Origin: Candidatus Desulfosporosinus nitrosoreducens
GTDB lineage: Bacteria > Bacillota > Desulfitobacteriia > Desulfitobacteriales > Desulfitobacteriaceae
Reading direction: 5' to 3'
DNA: 64,000 bases
Assembly: GCF_030954495.1 (NCBI RefSeq)
Contig: NZ_JAVHUW010000072.1
Span: 1-64,000 of the forward strand
Shown here: positions 50,680-60,205 of the stretch, in pieces
Layout: the number at the start of each line of letters is the position of its first letter
How positions within the stretch are numbered: position 1 is the first letter of the stretch
Made by a program: the position numbers and the translations under genes
The notes under the pieces: model-generated
What the model saw: the letters and a program-made list of their open reading frames with translations, nothing else
Databases searched by the model: none
What the model was told of the DNA's origin: nothing

Positions 50680-51132
50680 TTATAAGACATGACTAACGGC
50701 TATTTCGTCGCAATTAGGAAATTTAATGCAATTGATGCATTCCGTCCAGACTTTTTGAGGCATTTGATCTTTACTGATCTCTTCATAGCCGCAAAATCTA
50801 AAAAATTCCCGCTGATACGTCAAAGCAAACACTCTGGAACAGCCTAATTCTCTGGCCTCTTCTTCCAAAGCTTTTACGATCTTAGTGCCTATCCCCTTTC
50901 TTTTCTGCTCATTAGAAACCGCCAAGGCGCGTATTTCAGCTAAATCACTCCATAAAATATGAAGTGAGGCGACTCCAACTATTTGTTCATCCTCTTCTGC
51001 CAACATAAACTCACGAATATTCTCATAGAGCATATTCCTCGATCGCGGAAGCATCAGCCCTAATTCGGCATTACTATTAATTAACGACATCATTTCTTCC
51101 ACATCGGCTATCTTTGCCTTACGCAGTATCAT
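50680..51132 (-). CDS. GNAT family N-acetyltransferase (short ArgA-like)
   Basis: 150 aa. The GNAT fold is clear: MILRKAKIADVEEMMSLI, DLAEIRALAVSNEQKRKGIGTKIVKALEEEARELG (acetyl-CoA loop RKGIG) and FFRFCGYEEISKDQMPQKVW. The last segment, with the C-terminal CINCIKFPNCDE, resembles single-domain N-acetylglutamate synthases of arginine synthesis, but other substrates are possible. AAGGGG lies before ATG 51132; codons up to 51201 lack similarity. Confidence 0.82.
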   Translation of the reverse strand: MILRKAKIADVEEMMSLINSNAELGLMLPRSRNMLYENIREFMLAEEDEQIVGVASLHILWSDLAEIRALAVSNEQKRKGIGTKIVKALEEEARELGCSRVFALTYQREFFRFCGYEEISKDQMPQKVWTECINCIKFPNCDEIAVSHVL

Positions 51133-51409
51133 GGCTGTGTCCCCTTTCTTCCTTCGTATAATTATACAATATATATTATATTTTTTCATCCTAAAATTCA
51201 AAGCAAACCAAGCCGGATTTAATCCGGGCTGAATTTGTCGAATATTTCTTTCTATGCTTCCATGTAACTATGTTTATATTTAGGGGGTTTTTTGCCACTT
51301 ACCAACAAATCTTACCAGCGAAAGGATCTCCTTATTCTTACAATTTTCTACGCCGGGTTATGATACACTATTCCAGGGTCGATTGTTAATTCTGGAAGGA
51401 GATTTTATT

Positions 51410-52819
51410 GTGTTTTTCCTTCAATTTCGCACACTTCATCGCTATACTGCCTTATTAATCCTATCATTCCTTCTTATACTAAACATCTTAATTATTTCAA
51501 CAGTTTCGCTGAACATTGTTATCGATTCTGTTCTTGTTCTTCTGCCCTTTGCCGGAATTATTTTATGGTTTAATCTTTGGCGGATGTCCTGGGGTAAACT
51601 GTGGATTCTGGCCGCAACCCTGCTTCTGGTTTTTGCCCTGGTTTATTATAAGATTCCTTCCCTTCAACTGTATCTAGCCCATGTCTTTTTTTTGATTTTT
51701 ATGCTCGGCATCATGTTTCTCTATGATCGGGACCAGCTTCAGCAAAAAAGGCTCCATCAACGCCATCTCAAGGCAATACAAGTTCTGCTCCACCAGAAAA
51801 CTTCAATAATGCCAATTGTCGACTATACCCGAGAAGCGATAATGATCCTTGATAATTCAGGAACTATTTTAGAATCGAATCATCTTATTAATCTGCTTTT
51901 AATGCTGCCCGAGTCTTCCTTAGTCGGTCATTCAATTTCTGAAATTCTGGGCATTCTGCCCAACCCAACCACTATTCGAGAGTGCGGTGAGTTCGCCTGG
52001 AAAACCCCTACGGAAGAGACAAAGCATTTGCGCTTTCAAACGCAGCCCCTGCTTGATCAGGACAGGCCATACGGAATACTTTTAACACTCTTTGACATTA
52101 GCGAAGAAAAAAAACGCTCGGAAGCGTCTGTCCAATATGCCAAACTCTCTATTATTAATCAAGTATCCGCAGGCTTGGCCCACGAAATCCGCAACCCTCT
52201 GACGACAATCAAAGGATTCATGCAATTAATTACACCCGACCAATGGCCTGAATCATTTCGTCCATATCAACAACTATTGCTTGATGAGATTCAAACCATT
52301 GATCAAATCCTTAATAAATTCATTTTGCTGACAAGCCCCTCGGCTCCCCAGCTAAAACTTATAAACATTACGGAAGTTCTCCGGAGCATAGCTCAAACAA
52401 TTGAACCCTGCGGCCAACCTGAAGGAGTTACAGTTGTTCTCGATCTCAAGTTAGAGCCGGTATATGTTTTGGGAGATCAGGAACAACTTGCTGAAGCCTT
52501 ACTTTCTTTATTAAACAATGCTATCGAAGCTTCTCCCCAGGGCGGAACAGTGATCCTTCGTCTCACTGTTGACGAGCAAAACGTCAGAATCAGCGTCATC
52601 GACAATGGGCACGGGATTCCGGAAAACCTTCGCCAGCGCGTACTTGACCCATTCTTCACACAAAAGGAAGGTACTGGGCTGGGACTTACTATTGCCCAGA
52701 GAATCGTACTCGCTCATCACGGCAAATTGCATTTTAAAGATTCTTCTCAACTCCGCGGGACAGAGGTAATGATTGATTTGCCCCGTTTGGAAAATTTCAC
52801 AAGTAGTCTCTCGGCATAA
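51410..52819 (+). CDS. Membrane sensor histidine kinase with PAS domain
   Basis: About 469 aa. Four or five membrane helices fill the N-terminal ~110 residues without a large outer loop. A PAS domain (about 145-245, REAIMILDNSGTILESN), the phospho-acceptor GLAHEIRNPLTTIKGF (about 260) and a C-terminal ATPase (DNGHGIPENL, GTGLGLTIAQRIV) follow. No response regulator is adjacent, as for orphan sporulation kinases (KinB/KinD-like), so input to Spo0A is possible. Start GTG 51410 has AAGGAG 8 nt upstream. Confidence 0.88.
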   Translation: MFFLQFRTLHRYTALLILSFLLILNILIISTVSLNIVIDSVLVLLPFAGIILWFNLWRMSWGKLWILAATLLLVFALVYYKIPSLQLYLAHVFFLIFMLGIMFLYDRDQLQQKRLHQRHLKAIQVLLHQKTSIMPIVDYTREAIMILDNSGTILESNHLINLLLMLPESSLVGHSISEILGILPNPTTIRECGEFAWKTPTEETKHLRFQTQPLLDQDRPYGILLTLFDISEEKKRSEASVQYAKLSIINQVSAGLAHEIRNPLTTIKGFMQLITPDQWPESFRPYQQLLLDEIQTIDQILNKFILLTSPSAPQLKLINITEVLRSIAQTIEPCGQPEGVTVVLDLKLEPVYVLGDQEQLAEALLSLLNNAIEASPQGGTVILRLTVDEQNVRISVIDNGHGIPENLRQRVLDPFFTQKEGTGLGLTIAQRIVLAHHGKLHFKDSSQLRGTEVMIDLPRLENFTSSLSA

Positions 52820-54041
52820 GCGACTGGTTAAAGGGAGCACGACTGTTGAGTTCGTATATCCCTTTTTCTTTCCAGTTTTCCGGGAGAGTCCAAATCGGGA
52901 AATTATCCATATTGTTAATCCAACAGTACCATCGTCTAAGTTCATCCTCCAGGCCAAGTGTTGTCAGCCAATGTATCCGCCCATCCCAAACTAAGGAATT
53001 TCCTGATTCGTCCTTAGCATAAGCTAAGAGAAGACTTCGCTCCAAAACACTCGATAAAATGATACTTCGCGCCGCTTTCATAAGTGGTTTTTCAAAAATC
53101 GGGCAAATAACACTCAATTGTCCATTCCCCTGAAAATAATACCATTGTTCTAACTCCAGCAAAGAATTTTCACTGCGGTCTTTAGGCTGCCAAGGCCAAG
53201 GCCAAGGGCTTCCCCAAAGGGATTTTAACACACCCTCCCCTTGATGAAGCCATAAGGCAAGCAGGTCCTGGGAACGAAGATTTCCTTGATTCTCAAGTGC
53301 TTCCAGGTAATCTATAACGCTGTGGACAGTCATGCAAAATTCTTGATTTAAGGACCCGGAAGCGTCCACCCACCCCTGCTTTTGCCATTTGGCAAGCAGA
53401 TCCTGATCTTTCAGCCACTTTAGTTTGGTACCCAACTCAAATTTCTTGCCGTTGCGGCGAACTTCCGCGATCTCGAAGTTTCCCCACAGAAAGGCAATAT
53501 GCTGTTGTCTAAATTCCACATGGATTCTTCGCTTGCTTAATTCGCTAAAAAATTTATTGACAATCATTAATTGCTGGCGGGTAACCGGATTTAAGCCTTG
53601 ACCCCACCGTATCCAGTCCGGGCGCTCTTCTCCTATGGAATATCGCGGCTGGATATTATGACGTTCCTCCGGTACCAGGTAGAGGCTGGGAGTGAGCTTT
53701 TCACGCCAGTAAACCGCCCTGGCCGAAATACTGCCGCCAATTTTAGAAATGCTTTTCAAGAATGCCATAGAAAAATCAGGGGCAACATAATAAATAATTG
53801 TCTTGGCTCCATTACTGAGCCTATTTCCCCACAATACCCCTGCCAGTAAAAATTCTTCCTCACGCAAAATTGAAGAACTGGCAATAAGGCCAACTCTTAA
53901 CGTCGTTTCTCCGCCCATAAAGTAAGCGTATTGGGTTGGGAGACGATTTGCTTTCTTCTTGTCTTCAGGGCATTCCACCCAATTCTGCGCAATAAACACC
54001 TCTGGATGAGCTTCCCAGATCGTATGCCAGGTGATACTCAC
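52797..54041 (-). CDS. Conserved hypothetical protein, Trp-rich
   Basis: 414 aa, not recognised. No signal or membrane segment. Notably Trp-rich (many W, including a GSPWPWPWQP run). One central part (VTRQQLMIVNKFFSELSKRRIHVEFRQQ) looks like an ordered domain. The start overlaps nothing; a weak GGGAGG site lies 10 nt before the ATG. Its last 23 bp overlap the 3' end of the convergent histidine kinase. Confidence 0.65.
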   Translation of the reverse strand: MSITWHTIWEAHPEVFIAQNWVECPEDKKKANRLPTQYAYFMGGETTLRVGLIASSSILREEEFLLAGVLWGNRLSNGAKTIIYYVAPDFSMAFLKSISKIGGSISARAVYWREKLTPSLYLVPEERHNIQPRYSIGEERPDWIRWGQGLNPVTRQQLMIVNKFFSELSKRRIHVEFRQQHIAFLWGNFEIAEVRRNGKKFELGTKLKWLKDQDLLAKWQKQGWVDASGSLNQEFCMTVHSVIDYLEALENQGNLRSQDLLALWLHQGEGVLKSLWGSPWPWPWQPKDRSENSLLELEQWYYFQGNGQLSVICPIFEKPLMKAARSIILSSVLERSLLLAYAKDESGNSLVWDGRIHWLTTLGLEDELRRWYCWINNMDNFPIWTLPENWKEKGIYELNSRAPFNQSLMPRDYL

Positions 54042-54142
54042 GATGAACCTCCCTTAGCTTTTCTCCTTTAGCATGTTTACGCACTGAAAACGAAATTCAT
54101 GACAAATTTTTCGAAAACTTAGTTCAAGAGAAAATTATTTTT

Positions 54143-55222
54143 TTAAGATTGCCTTAGACCACCTTTCCAGTTTCTAATAAGCTGCAATGTTTTCTCAAGC
54201 GGAAGGGCCCGGCGAATATTTCCTTCTCTGCCTTCCATAGTTTCCGCCCAAAAAAGCGCATTCCAAATACTTTCTGCCGTTGCCTCGACAATTGCCCGAA
54301 AAAACTCATCGAGCTGCCAATCGGATAAATAATGACAGTTTTCCATAGGAGCGGTGGAAACCATTAAACAAAAATCCCCACTGCCGGTCATCGAGATAGA
54401 CCCCGTTCGGGCCATCCCTAAGCTTGCTCGACGTGCCAGCTGCGTAAGCTGCCATCTCGACAGGGGAGCATCGGTAATGCCGATGAGAATTAAAGAACCG
54501 GGTATATAACTTGTTGCCTGTTTAGCAAGAAATTCCCCCACCGGAACCCCGGAGATAATCAGGTCTCTCAATTGCCCGAAATTTGCCAGCGCTAACATAC
54601 CAAGAGTATAAATCCCCCGTCCGCTTTGCACAAGACGAGAAGAACTTCCAATACCACCTTTCAGCTGAAAGCAGGACATCCCCACTCCGGCACCGACATT
54701 TCCCTGGGAGATGGGACCTCTTCCCGCACGCTGGAGGGCAAACAAGGCATCCCACGGCTTGACATGCCGTCCTCTTATATCATTTAAGAATGAATCGTCA
54801 CATTCCATAACGACAATATTGGAGGTACGCGCATCATCACCGATTTCCGGATTTTGCTGCAACATAAAGGTAACCACCCCGTGGGCAACATCGCTTACAC
54901 TTAATGTATTCGTCAGTAAGATCGGACAATTTAATAGTCCCATTTCTTGAATAAATGGAACGCCTATCGATTTTCCGTAACCATTAATGACCTCAATCCC
55001 GGCCCAACAAGGTTGTCGGTATAGATTTCCCGGACGAGGGATAATCGCCGTTACACCTGTTCTCACCGGGCCTTTGCCAGGAGGGGCTAAAGGATCCGAA
55101 CCCTTAATAAGGGATACATGGCCTACTTTTACTCCCGGAACATCTGTAATATCGTTAAACATGCCCACCGGCAGTTGTCCCAGCCAAAGCCCTAAACTCC
55201 TCGGTGCAGATCTATTAACCAT
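54143..55222 (-). CDS. P1 family peptidase (DmpA/S58-type)
   Basis: 359 aa. The N-terminal GMFNDITDVPGVKVGHVSL and the central GNVGAGVGMSCFQLKGGIGSSSRLV match the self-cleaving P1/S58 family (DmpA, BapA). There the nucleophile forms after an internal cut, here probably at the Gly-Ile-Gly-Ser-Ser segment (about 215-220). Members release N-terminal or beta-amino acids from small peptides. ATG 55222 is set by GGAGGG 7 nt upstream. That site lies in the 3' arm of the uppP terminator hairpin. Confidence 0.9.
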   Translation of the reverse strand: MVNRSAPRSLGLWLGQLPVGMFNDITDVPGVKVGHVSLIKGSDPLAPPGKGPVRTGVTAIIPRPGNLYRQPCWAGIEVINGYGKSIGVPFIQEMGLLNCPILLTNTLSVSDVAHGVVTFMLQQNPEIGDDARTSNIVVMECDDSFLNDIRGRHVKPWDALFALQRAGRGPISQGNVGAGVGMSCFQLKGGIGSSSRLVQSGRGIYTLGMLALANFGQLRDLIISGVPVGEFLAKQATSYIPGSLILIGITDAPLSRWQLTQLARRASLGMARTGSISMTGSGDFCLMVSTAPMENCHYLSDWQLDEFFRAIVEATAESIWNALFWAETMEGREGNIRRALPLEKTLQLIRNWKGGLRQS

Positions 55223-55229
55223 TAAAAAT

Positions 55230-55264
55230 CCCTCCGCTGTTACACTATGTGAAACGGCGGAGGG
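55230..55264 (-). terminator. uppP terminator that contains the next gene's ribosome site
   Basis: On minus, CCCTCCGCCGTT pairs with AACAGCGGAGGG (one mismatch) and is followed by ATTTTT. The 3' arm contains GGAGGG, the ribosome site for the P1 peptidase at 55222. Confidence 0.75.
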
Positions 55265-55307
55265 ATATGAGCAATTCACTAATTTCTCCGGTCTAAATTC
55301 TACAACT

Positions 55308-56090
55308 TCAATGCCCCGCCAGTACTAATCCGATCACAACCAGACCAACTAAAAAGCGATAACCTACAAAAAGCCCGAAGTTACTTGTCTTTAGATACTG
55401 CAGTAAAAATGAGATACTTATAATTCCGACAATAAACGAAGAAAGAACTCCTACGGAAAAGGGTAAATTGATAGCCGCCAGCGTTAAATGTCTCAATTTA
55501 AATACTCCGGCACCCAAGATAATCGGAGTTGACATCAGGAAAGAGAACCGTGCGGCATCTTCCCTTTTAATGTCTAAAAAGCGCGCGGTTGTCATCGTGC
55601 TTCCCGAGCGGGACACACCTGGTATAATCGCCAGGGCTTGGGAAAGACCGATCCAAAGAGCGTCAGCCATCGTCATTGTATCCATTTTGCGAATCTGACG
55701 TCGTTTATCTGCCAAATAAAGAAGAATTCCCATCACAATCATCATGATGCCGATAAGCAAATGTGAGCGGAACGTTGTTTCCGCTTTATTTTCAAAGGCC
55801 AGCCCGAACAGACCTCCTGGGATTGTTGCCACCACTAAATACCAGAAAATTCGTTTCTCATCAGAAGGTCCCCGTTGAAATACCGCCCGAATTAAACGCA
55901 GCCAATCCTTCCAAAAATAAAGCACTACGGCTAAAAGAGTGCCCATGTGAAGTGCCACATCAAACGTTAAACCAGGATCTTCCCAGCCAAACAGCCAGGG
56001 GATAAGCACGAGATGGGCCGAGCTTGAGATGGGAAGAAATTCACCTAAGCCTTGAACAATACCTAAAACTAATGCCTGAAAAACTGTCAC
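55308..56090 (-). CDS. uppP: Undecaprenyl-diphosphate phosphatase
   Basis: A 260-aa membrane enzyme recycling the lipid carrier for peptidoglycan synthesis; extra copies give bacitracin resistance. GLGEFLPISSSAHLVLIPWL (about 15-34) and PGVSRSGSTMTTARFL (about 160-175) are the two conserved active-site motifs. About 8 membrane helices. Normal length. Confidence 0.96.
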   Translation of the reverse strand: MTVFQALVLGIVQGLGEFLPISSSAHLVLIPWLFGWEDPGLTFDVALHMGTLLAVVLYFWKDWLRLIRAVFQRGPSDEKRIFWYLVVATIPGGLFGLAFENKAETTFRSHLLIGIMMIVMGILLYLADKRRQIRKMDTMTMADALWIGLSQALAIIPGVSRSGSTMTTARFLDIKREDAARFSFLMSTPIILGAGVFKLRHLTLAAINLPFSVGVLSSFIVGIISISFLLQYLKTSNFGLFVGYRFLVGLVVIGLVLAGH

Positions 56091-56160
56091 TGTTTACCCT
56101 CCATGTTTAAATATTGACTTTGCCGTCTCACATCATGTTACAAATTCAAAGGGAATTCTC

Positions 56161-56742
56161 TCACGCTTCTTTTCGCCCTTCTGAAAGACCGGCCCAAAAG
56201 ACGCTCAGGGCATTATTGACCTCTTCGTGTAAGTTTCCGGTACCGGAAACAAACCAGCGAATGACATGATGAACCACCATTCCTTCAAGACTTTCCGCCA
56301 AAAAGGCGGGATCAAAATCATGATTGATCTCACCCTTTTTTTGTCCGATCGACAATATGGCGAGAAGAGCATAGTGCAAACTCATATCATAATCCGCTCC
56401 ATCACGGCTGCGTATCGTTACCCAGGCAATTTCCCGGTCCCGAACCATAAAGTCCGTCCAATCGTGAAGGAGACTTTCTAAACGCGCCCTTGTATTCAAG
56501 CCAGGATTATGACGACCTATGTCGATAAGTTCTTGACAAGTTCGCTTGGAGAATTCCAGCACAACAGCTTCTTTGGTGGAAAAGTAGTTATAAAAGGTCC
56601 CTTTTCCAACGTCAGCATGTTGAGTAATCTGTTCGATAGACGTTGCTACAAACCCTTGCGAACGAAAGAGTTTCATGGCATTAGAATAAATTTTTTCACG
56701 AGTTTCCTTTTTCTTTCGCTCTCTCCGAGACAATTCAGCCAT
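56161..56742 (-). CDS. TetR family transcriptional regulator
   Basis: 193 aa. HTH (9-56): RKKKETREKIYSNAMKLFRSQGFVATSIEQITQHADVGKGTFYNYFSTKEAVVLEF. The C-terminal half matches no specific ligand class I recognise. It lies upstream of uppP on the same strand, but with a 70-bp gap, so a link to uppP is only possible. AAAGGGGGAATAAGG precedes the ATG. Confidence 0.88.
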   Translation of the reverse strand: MAELSRRERKKKETREKIYSNAMKLFRSQGFVATSIEQITQHADVGKGTFYNYFSTKEAVVLEFSKRTCQELIDIGRHNPGLNTRARLESLLHDWTDFMVRDREIAWVTIRSRDGADYDMSLHYALLAILSIGQKKGEINHDFDPAFLAESLEGMVVHHVIRWFVSGTGNLHEEVNNALSVFWAGLSEGRKEA

Positions 56743-56861
56743 CCTTATTCCCCCTTTATATTTGATAGCGGCAAAGTAAAACCATTGATAGTATTCATTC
56801 GCCGCGTACCAAATATTTCCTTCCTAAAGAGGGCGTTATTTAGGTTAAATCTTTGTCAAGT

Positions 56862-58013
56862 TTAACTTTTTCCAGCGGCGGCAGCTCCCAGTTTCCAAAC
56901 TGTTAAAATCCGCCAAACTGCCCGTTCCAGTTGTTCCTCTCCTTTGGAAAACGCTTCTTCCAAAGTCCCAGGCCCTTCTGAAACGCTAAAAGAACAATTG
57001 ACTCCGTGATCCGAGAGGAGGTCTGGATGACCCTCTACCGCACCGGAGACCACAAAGACAGGAACCTTATACTTTTGAGCCAAGGCGGCGACCCCCACCG
57101 GTACTTTACCATAGGCAGTCTGAAAGTCAGTCTTGCCTTCACCGGTTAAAACCAAATCAGCGTTGCGAATTTTTTCTTCCGCATTTGCCACATCGAGAAT
57201 CATTTGTGACCCTGGTCGTAATTTTGCCCGCAGAAAACCGACAAGCCCCGCACCTAACCCGCCGGCCGCTCCGCCACCCGCCAAATTTAAGAGATCAGCT
57301 CCGGAGACGGCGCTTAATTTCTGACCATAATTAAAGAGCGCCGCATCCAAAACCTGAACATCTTCCGGGGTAGCGCCTTTTTGAGGGCCGTAGACCGCGC
57401 TTGCACCCTCAGGACCACAGAGCGGGTTCTGGACATCGCAGGCAACTTCAAACTGAACCTCTGAGAGACGTGGATCAAGTCCGGAGATATTTATTTCAGC
57501 AAGATCTGCCAGAGCCGCTCCTCCCGGGGGCAGCTCCTCTCCCCTGACATTCAATAATTTAGCCCCCAAAGCGACGGCCAGTCCTGCCCCGCCATCGTTT
57601 GTGGCACTGCCTCCAATACCCAGAAGAACCTTCTTCACTCCCTGATCCAAGGCATCCCGGATGAGTTCTCCCGTTCCAAATGTCGATGTGATACGCGGAT
57701 TTCTTTCCTCCGCCCTCAGCAGAGGCAGGCCTGAAGCTGCCGCCATTTCAATGATCGCGGTTTTGCCTTGGTCAATAAGCCCATAAGCTGCCGAGATTTG
57801 ACGTCCCAGAGGATCTTTTACCGCTACATCTACCTTTCTCCCTTCCACTGCGCTGAGAATTGCTTCCACAGTGCCCTCTCCCCCATCTGCCATGGGGATA
57901 AGGTCCACGAGAGACTCCGGGTAAACTTTCCGGACTCCCTTTTGCATCGCTAAGGCGACATTAAAAGCATTTAAACAGCCTTTAAATGAGTCAGGGGCAA
58001 TTACGATTCGCAT
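56862..58013 (-). CDS. Glycerate kinase (GlxK/GarK family)
   Basis: About 383 aa. MRIVIAPDSFKGCLNAFNVA, IPMADGGEGTVEAIL, GIGGSATNDGGAGLAVALG and LVLTGEGKTDFQTAYGKVPVGVA are all diagnostic. It phosphorylates D-glycerate, most likely to 2-phosphoglycerate. ATG 58013 has AGGAG upstream; codon 58022 overlaps it. It follows the small membrane gene by 11 bp and is probably co-transcribed. Confidence 0.94.
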   Translation of the reverse strand: MRIVIAPDSFKGCLNAFNVALAMQKGVRKVYPESLVDLIPMADGGEGTVEAILSAVEGRKVDVAVKDPLGRQISAAYGLIDQGKTAIIEMAAASGLPLLRAEERNPRITSTFGTGELIRDALDQGVKKVLLGIGGSATNDGGAGLAVALGAKLLNVRGEELPPGGAALADLAEINISGLDPRLSEVQFEVACDVQNPLCGPEGASAVYGPQKGATPEDVQVLDAALFNYGQKLSAVSGADLLNLAGGGAAGGLGAGLVGFLRAKLRPGSQMILDVANAEEKIRNADLVLTGEGKTDFQTAYGKVPVGVAALAQKYKVPVFVVSGAVEGHPDLLSDHGVNCSFSVSEGPGTLEEAFSKGEEQLERAVWRILTVWKLGAAAAGKS

Positions 58014-58024
58014 GCTTCTCACTC

Positions 58025-58360
58025 CTAATCCTTAGATTGAGCACGTTTTCCAATAATGGCTCCAAGTTTAACAAAAATAAGGAAACTGCCGTAATCCAGC
58101 ACCACCATCGTCCAATCTCCGATCGGAACTTTATAAATATAAGCGACATAATAGGATAATGAATTAAAAAGAAAACCGGCTAAATAAGCGATATACAGAT
58201 TTTCTTTCCGGGGACGGTAGCCAACTAAAAAGCCGAGAGGATAAAAAAGAGCAAAATTAAAGGCTAATTGACTCAGTACACCACTGGAAACAAAAAACTC
58301 GCTCCAAAAAAAGAAGAGCAAGCCTAAGAGAAGTAAGTATCGCCAGAAAGCAGAATTCAT
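58025..58360 (-). CDS. Small hypothetical membrane protein
   Basis: 111 aa with three or four membrane helices (YLLLLGLLFFFWSEFFV, SQLAFNFALFYPLGFLVG, YIAYLAGFLFNSLSYYVAYI, VVLDYGSFLIFVKLGAIIG). GGGAGG lies 6 nt before ATG 58360. It precedes the glycerate kinase gene and could be a small transporter or accessory protein; no family known to me. Confidence 0.7.
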   Translation of the reverse strand: MNSAFWRYLLLLGLLFFFWSEFFVSSGVLSQLAFNFALFYPLGFLVGYRPRKENLYIAYLAGFLFNSLSYYVAYIYKVPIGDWTMVVLDYGSFLIFVKLGAIIGKRAQSKD

Positions 58361-58380
58361 ATATACCTCCCGCAAAATAA

Positions 58381-58407
58381 GGAGAGAGTCAAAAGTAACC
58401 CTCTCCC
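58381..58407 (-). terminator. Probable guaB terminator
   Basis: On minus GGAGAGGGTT...CTCTCC is followed by TTATTTTG, about 100 nt after the guaB stop. Confidence 0.55.
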
Positions 58408-58503
58408 GCTATTTTCCTTCCATTTCACAATTCTCAAAGAAAATCATACTTTTTCGCGAGAATATCCCTTAGCTGTCTTGCAGTTTCAATACTTAAAGAA
58501 TGT

Positions 58504-59955
58504 CTAACTATAATTGGGCGCTTCTTTGGTGATAGTAATATCGTGCGGATGACTCTCGCGCAGTCCTGCGGCCGTCATGCGAATGAATTGAGTTTGCGTT
58601 CTCAGGGCTTCAATTGTTGCAGTTCCACAATATCCCATTCCCGCGCGCAAGCCCCCAATCATCTGATAAATCGTTTCGGAAACAGGACCTTTGTAAGGAA
58701 CCCGGCCTTCGATGCCTTCCGGAACTAGTTTTTGGTCTTTTTCCTGGAAATAGCGGTCACGGCTGCCCTCTTTCATGGCACCAATTGATCCCATCCCGCG
58801 ATAGACTTTGAAACTCCGCCCTTGGAAGATTTCCATGTCGCCAGGGCTCTCTTCCGTCCCGGCAAAAAGACTGCCTATCATAACAATGCGCGCTCCGGCC
58901 GCTAAAGCCTTGACAATATCACCTGAGAACTTGATTCCGCCGTCGGCAATGACCGGTATCCCGTACTTATCCGCTTCCTCGGCGCAATTCATAACCGCCG
59001 TGACCTGAGGAACTCCAATGCCCGCGACCACTCTCGTTGTGCAAATAGACCCCGGACCAATGCCAACTTTTATGGCATCCGCTCCAGCTTCAATCAATTC
59101 ACGTGTGGCTTCAGCCGTAGCAACATTTCCCGCGATTAATTGGGTTTCCGGGAAGCGTTCCCGTAAAGCCCGCACCATTTCAATAACTCCTTTAGAGTGC
59201 CCATGAGCCGTATCCAGGACGACAACATCGACACCCGCTTTAACTAAGGCCTCAGTACGTTCCAAAGTGTCCGCGGTAACTCCAACGGCGGCTCCGACAC
59301 GCAAGCGGCCCCGTTCATCTTTCGCTGAATTGGGATATTGCCTTGACTTTTCAATGTCCTTAATCGTAATCAGGCCTTTAAGCATCCCTTTAGAGTCAAC
59401 AATCGGCAATTTTTCAATCTTATGCTGAGCTAAGATTTCTTTAGCATGCTCCAGGGTAGTACCTGCAGGAGCCGTTACCAAATTTGTTTTCGTCATAACC
59501 TCTGAAATCAGGCGGTCATAATTCTTTTCAAAACGCAAATCCCGGTTCGTTAAGATGCCAACCAATTTTCCTTCGACCGTAATCGGCACTCCGGAGATCC
59601 GATATCGTTCCATGAGTTTTAAGGCATCGACAACTTTATCATTGGGATTTAAATAGATAGGATCAGTGATAACTCCATGTTCTGAGCGTTTAACTTTGTC
59701 AACCTCCAAGGCTTGTTGTTCAATGCTCATATTTTTATGAATAATCCCAATGCCGCCCTCTCTGGCCACCGAAATTGCCATACGGGAATCGGTAACCGTG
59801 TCCATTCCCGCACTCATAAGCGGTATATTGAGCTTGATCTTTTTGGTAAGATAAGTACTGACATCAGCATCCCGGGGGAGAATTTCTGATTTTGCGGGAA
59901 CGACAAGAACATCATCAAAAGTAAGGGCTTCCTGGATAATACGGTTGGCCTGCAT
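58504..59955 (-). CDS. guaB: IMP dehydrogenase
   Basis: A 483-aa rate-limiting enzyme of guanine nucleotide synthesis, oxidising IMP to XMP. TFDDVLVVPAKSEILP at the N-terminus, a CBS pair (about 95-205), GIGPGSICTTRVVAGIGVPQ with the catalytic Cys, and the flap with GAMKEGSRDRYFQE are all present. ATG 59955 has AAAGGGAG; the TTG at 59973 overlaps it. Confidence 0.97.
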   Translation of the reverse strand: MQANRIIQEALTFDDVLVVPAKSEILPRDADVSTYLTKKIKLNIPLMSAGMDTVTDSRMAISVAREGGIGIIHKNMSIEQQALEVDKVKRSEHGVITDPIYLNPNDKVVDALKLMERYRISGVPITVEGKLVGILTNRDLRFEKNYDRLISEVMTKTNLVTAPAGTTLEHAKEILAQHKIEKLPIVDSKGMLKGLITIKDIEKSRQYPNSAKDERGRLRVGAAVGVTADTLERTEALVKAGVDVVVLDTAHGHSKGVIEMVRALRERFPETQLIAGNVATAEATRELIEAGADAIKVGIGPGSICTTRVVAGIGVPQVTAVMNCAEEADKYGIPVIADGGIKFSGDIVKALAAGARIVMIGSLFAGTEESPGDMEIFQGRSFKVYRGMGSIGAMKEGSRDRYFQEKDQKLVPEGIEGRVPYKGPVSETIYQMIGGLRAGMGYCGTATIEALRTQTQFIRMTAAGLRESHPHDITITKEAPNYS

Positions 59956-59987
59956 GACTAGCTCCCTTTCCAAATAGTTTTCTCATT

Positions 59988-59996
59988 AGTATATCA
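59988..59996 (-). promoter_or_regulatory. guaB extended -10
   Basis: TGA-TATACT on minus, 33 nt before the ATG. The -35 is poor. Confidence 0.5.
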
Positions 59997-60205
59997 GATA
60001 TTCAATGATTAAAACAGCGTTTCCCCTCATATTTGCCCTTTTCCCATAAATACGCGGCATTCCTTTCCAAAACGGAATACTATCCATAAATTGTCCCTAA
60101 ATTACAGTGTTACTCCTCGCTATAGTACCCTAAAGCGGAGAAAATACTCCCGGACGCTTGCCAACGGCAATCTAGTTTCTTATCATGGAGAAAGGAGGAA
60201 TTATC

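Noticed and set aside
51235..51242. TTGTCGAA Spo0A-box-like octamer upstream of the histidine kinase
   Set aside because: An exact octamer is expected about twice by chance in 64 kb on two strands, and it lies about 120 bp upstream of the likely -10.
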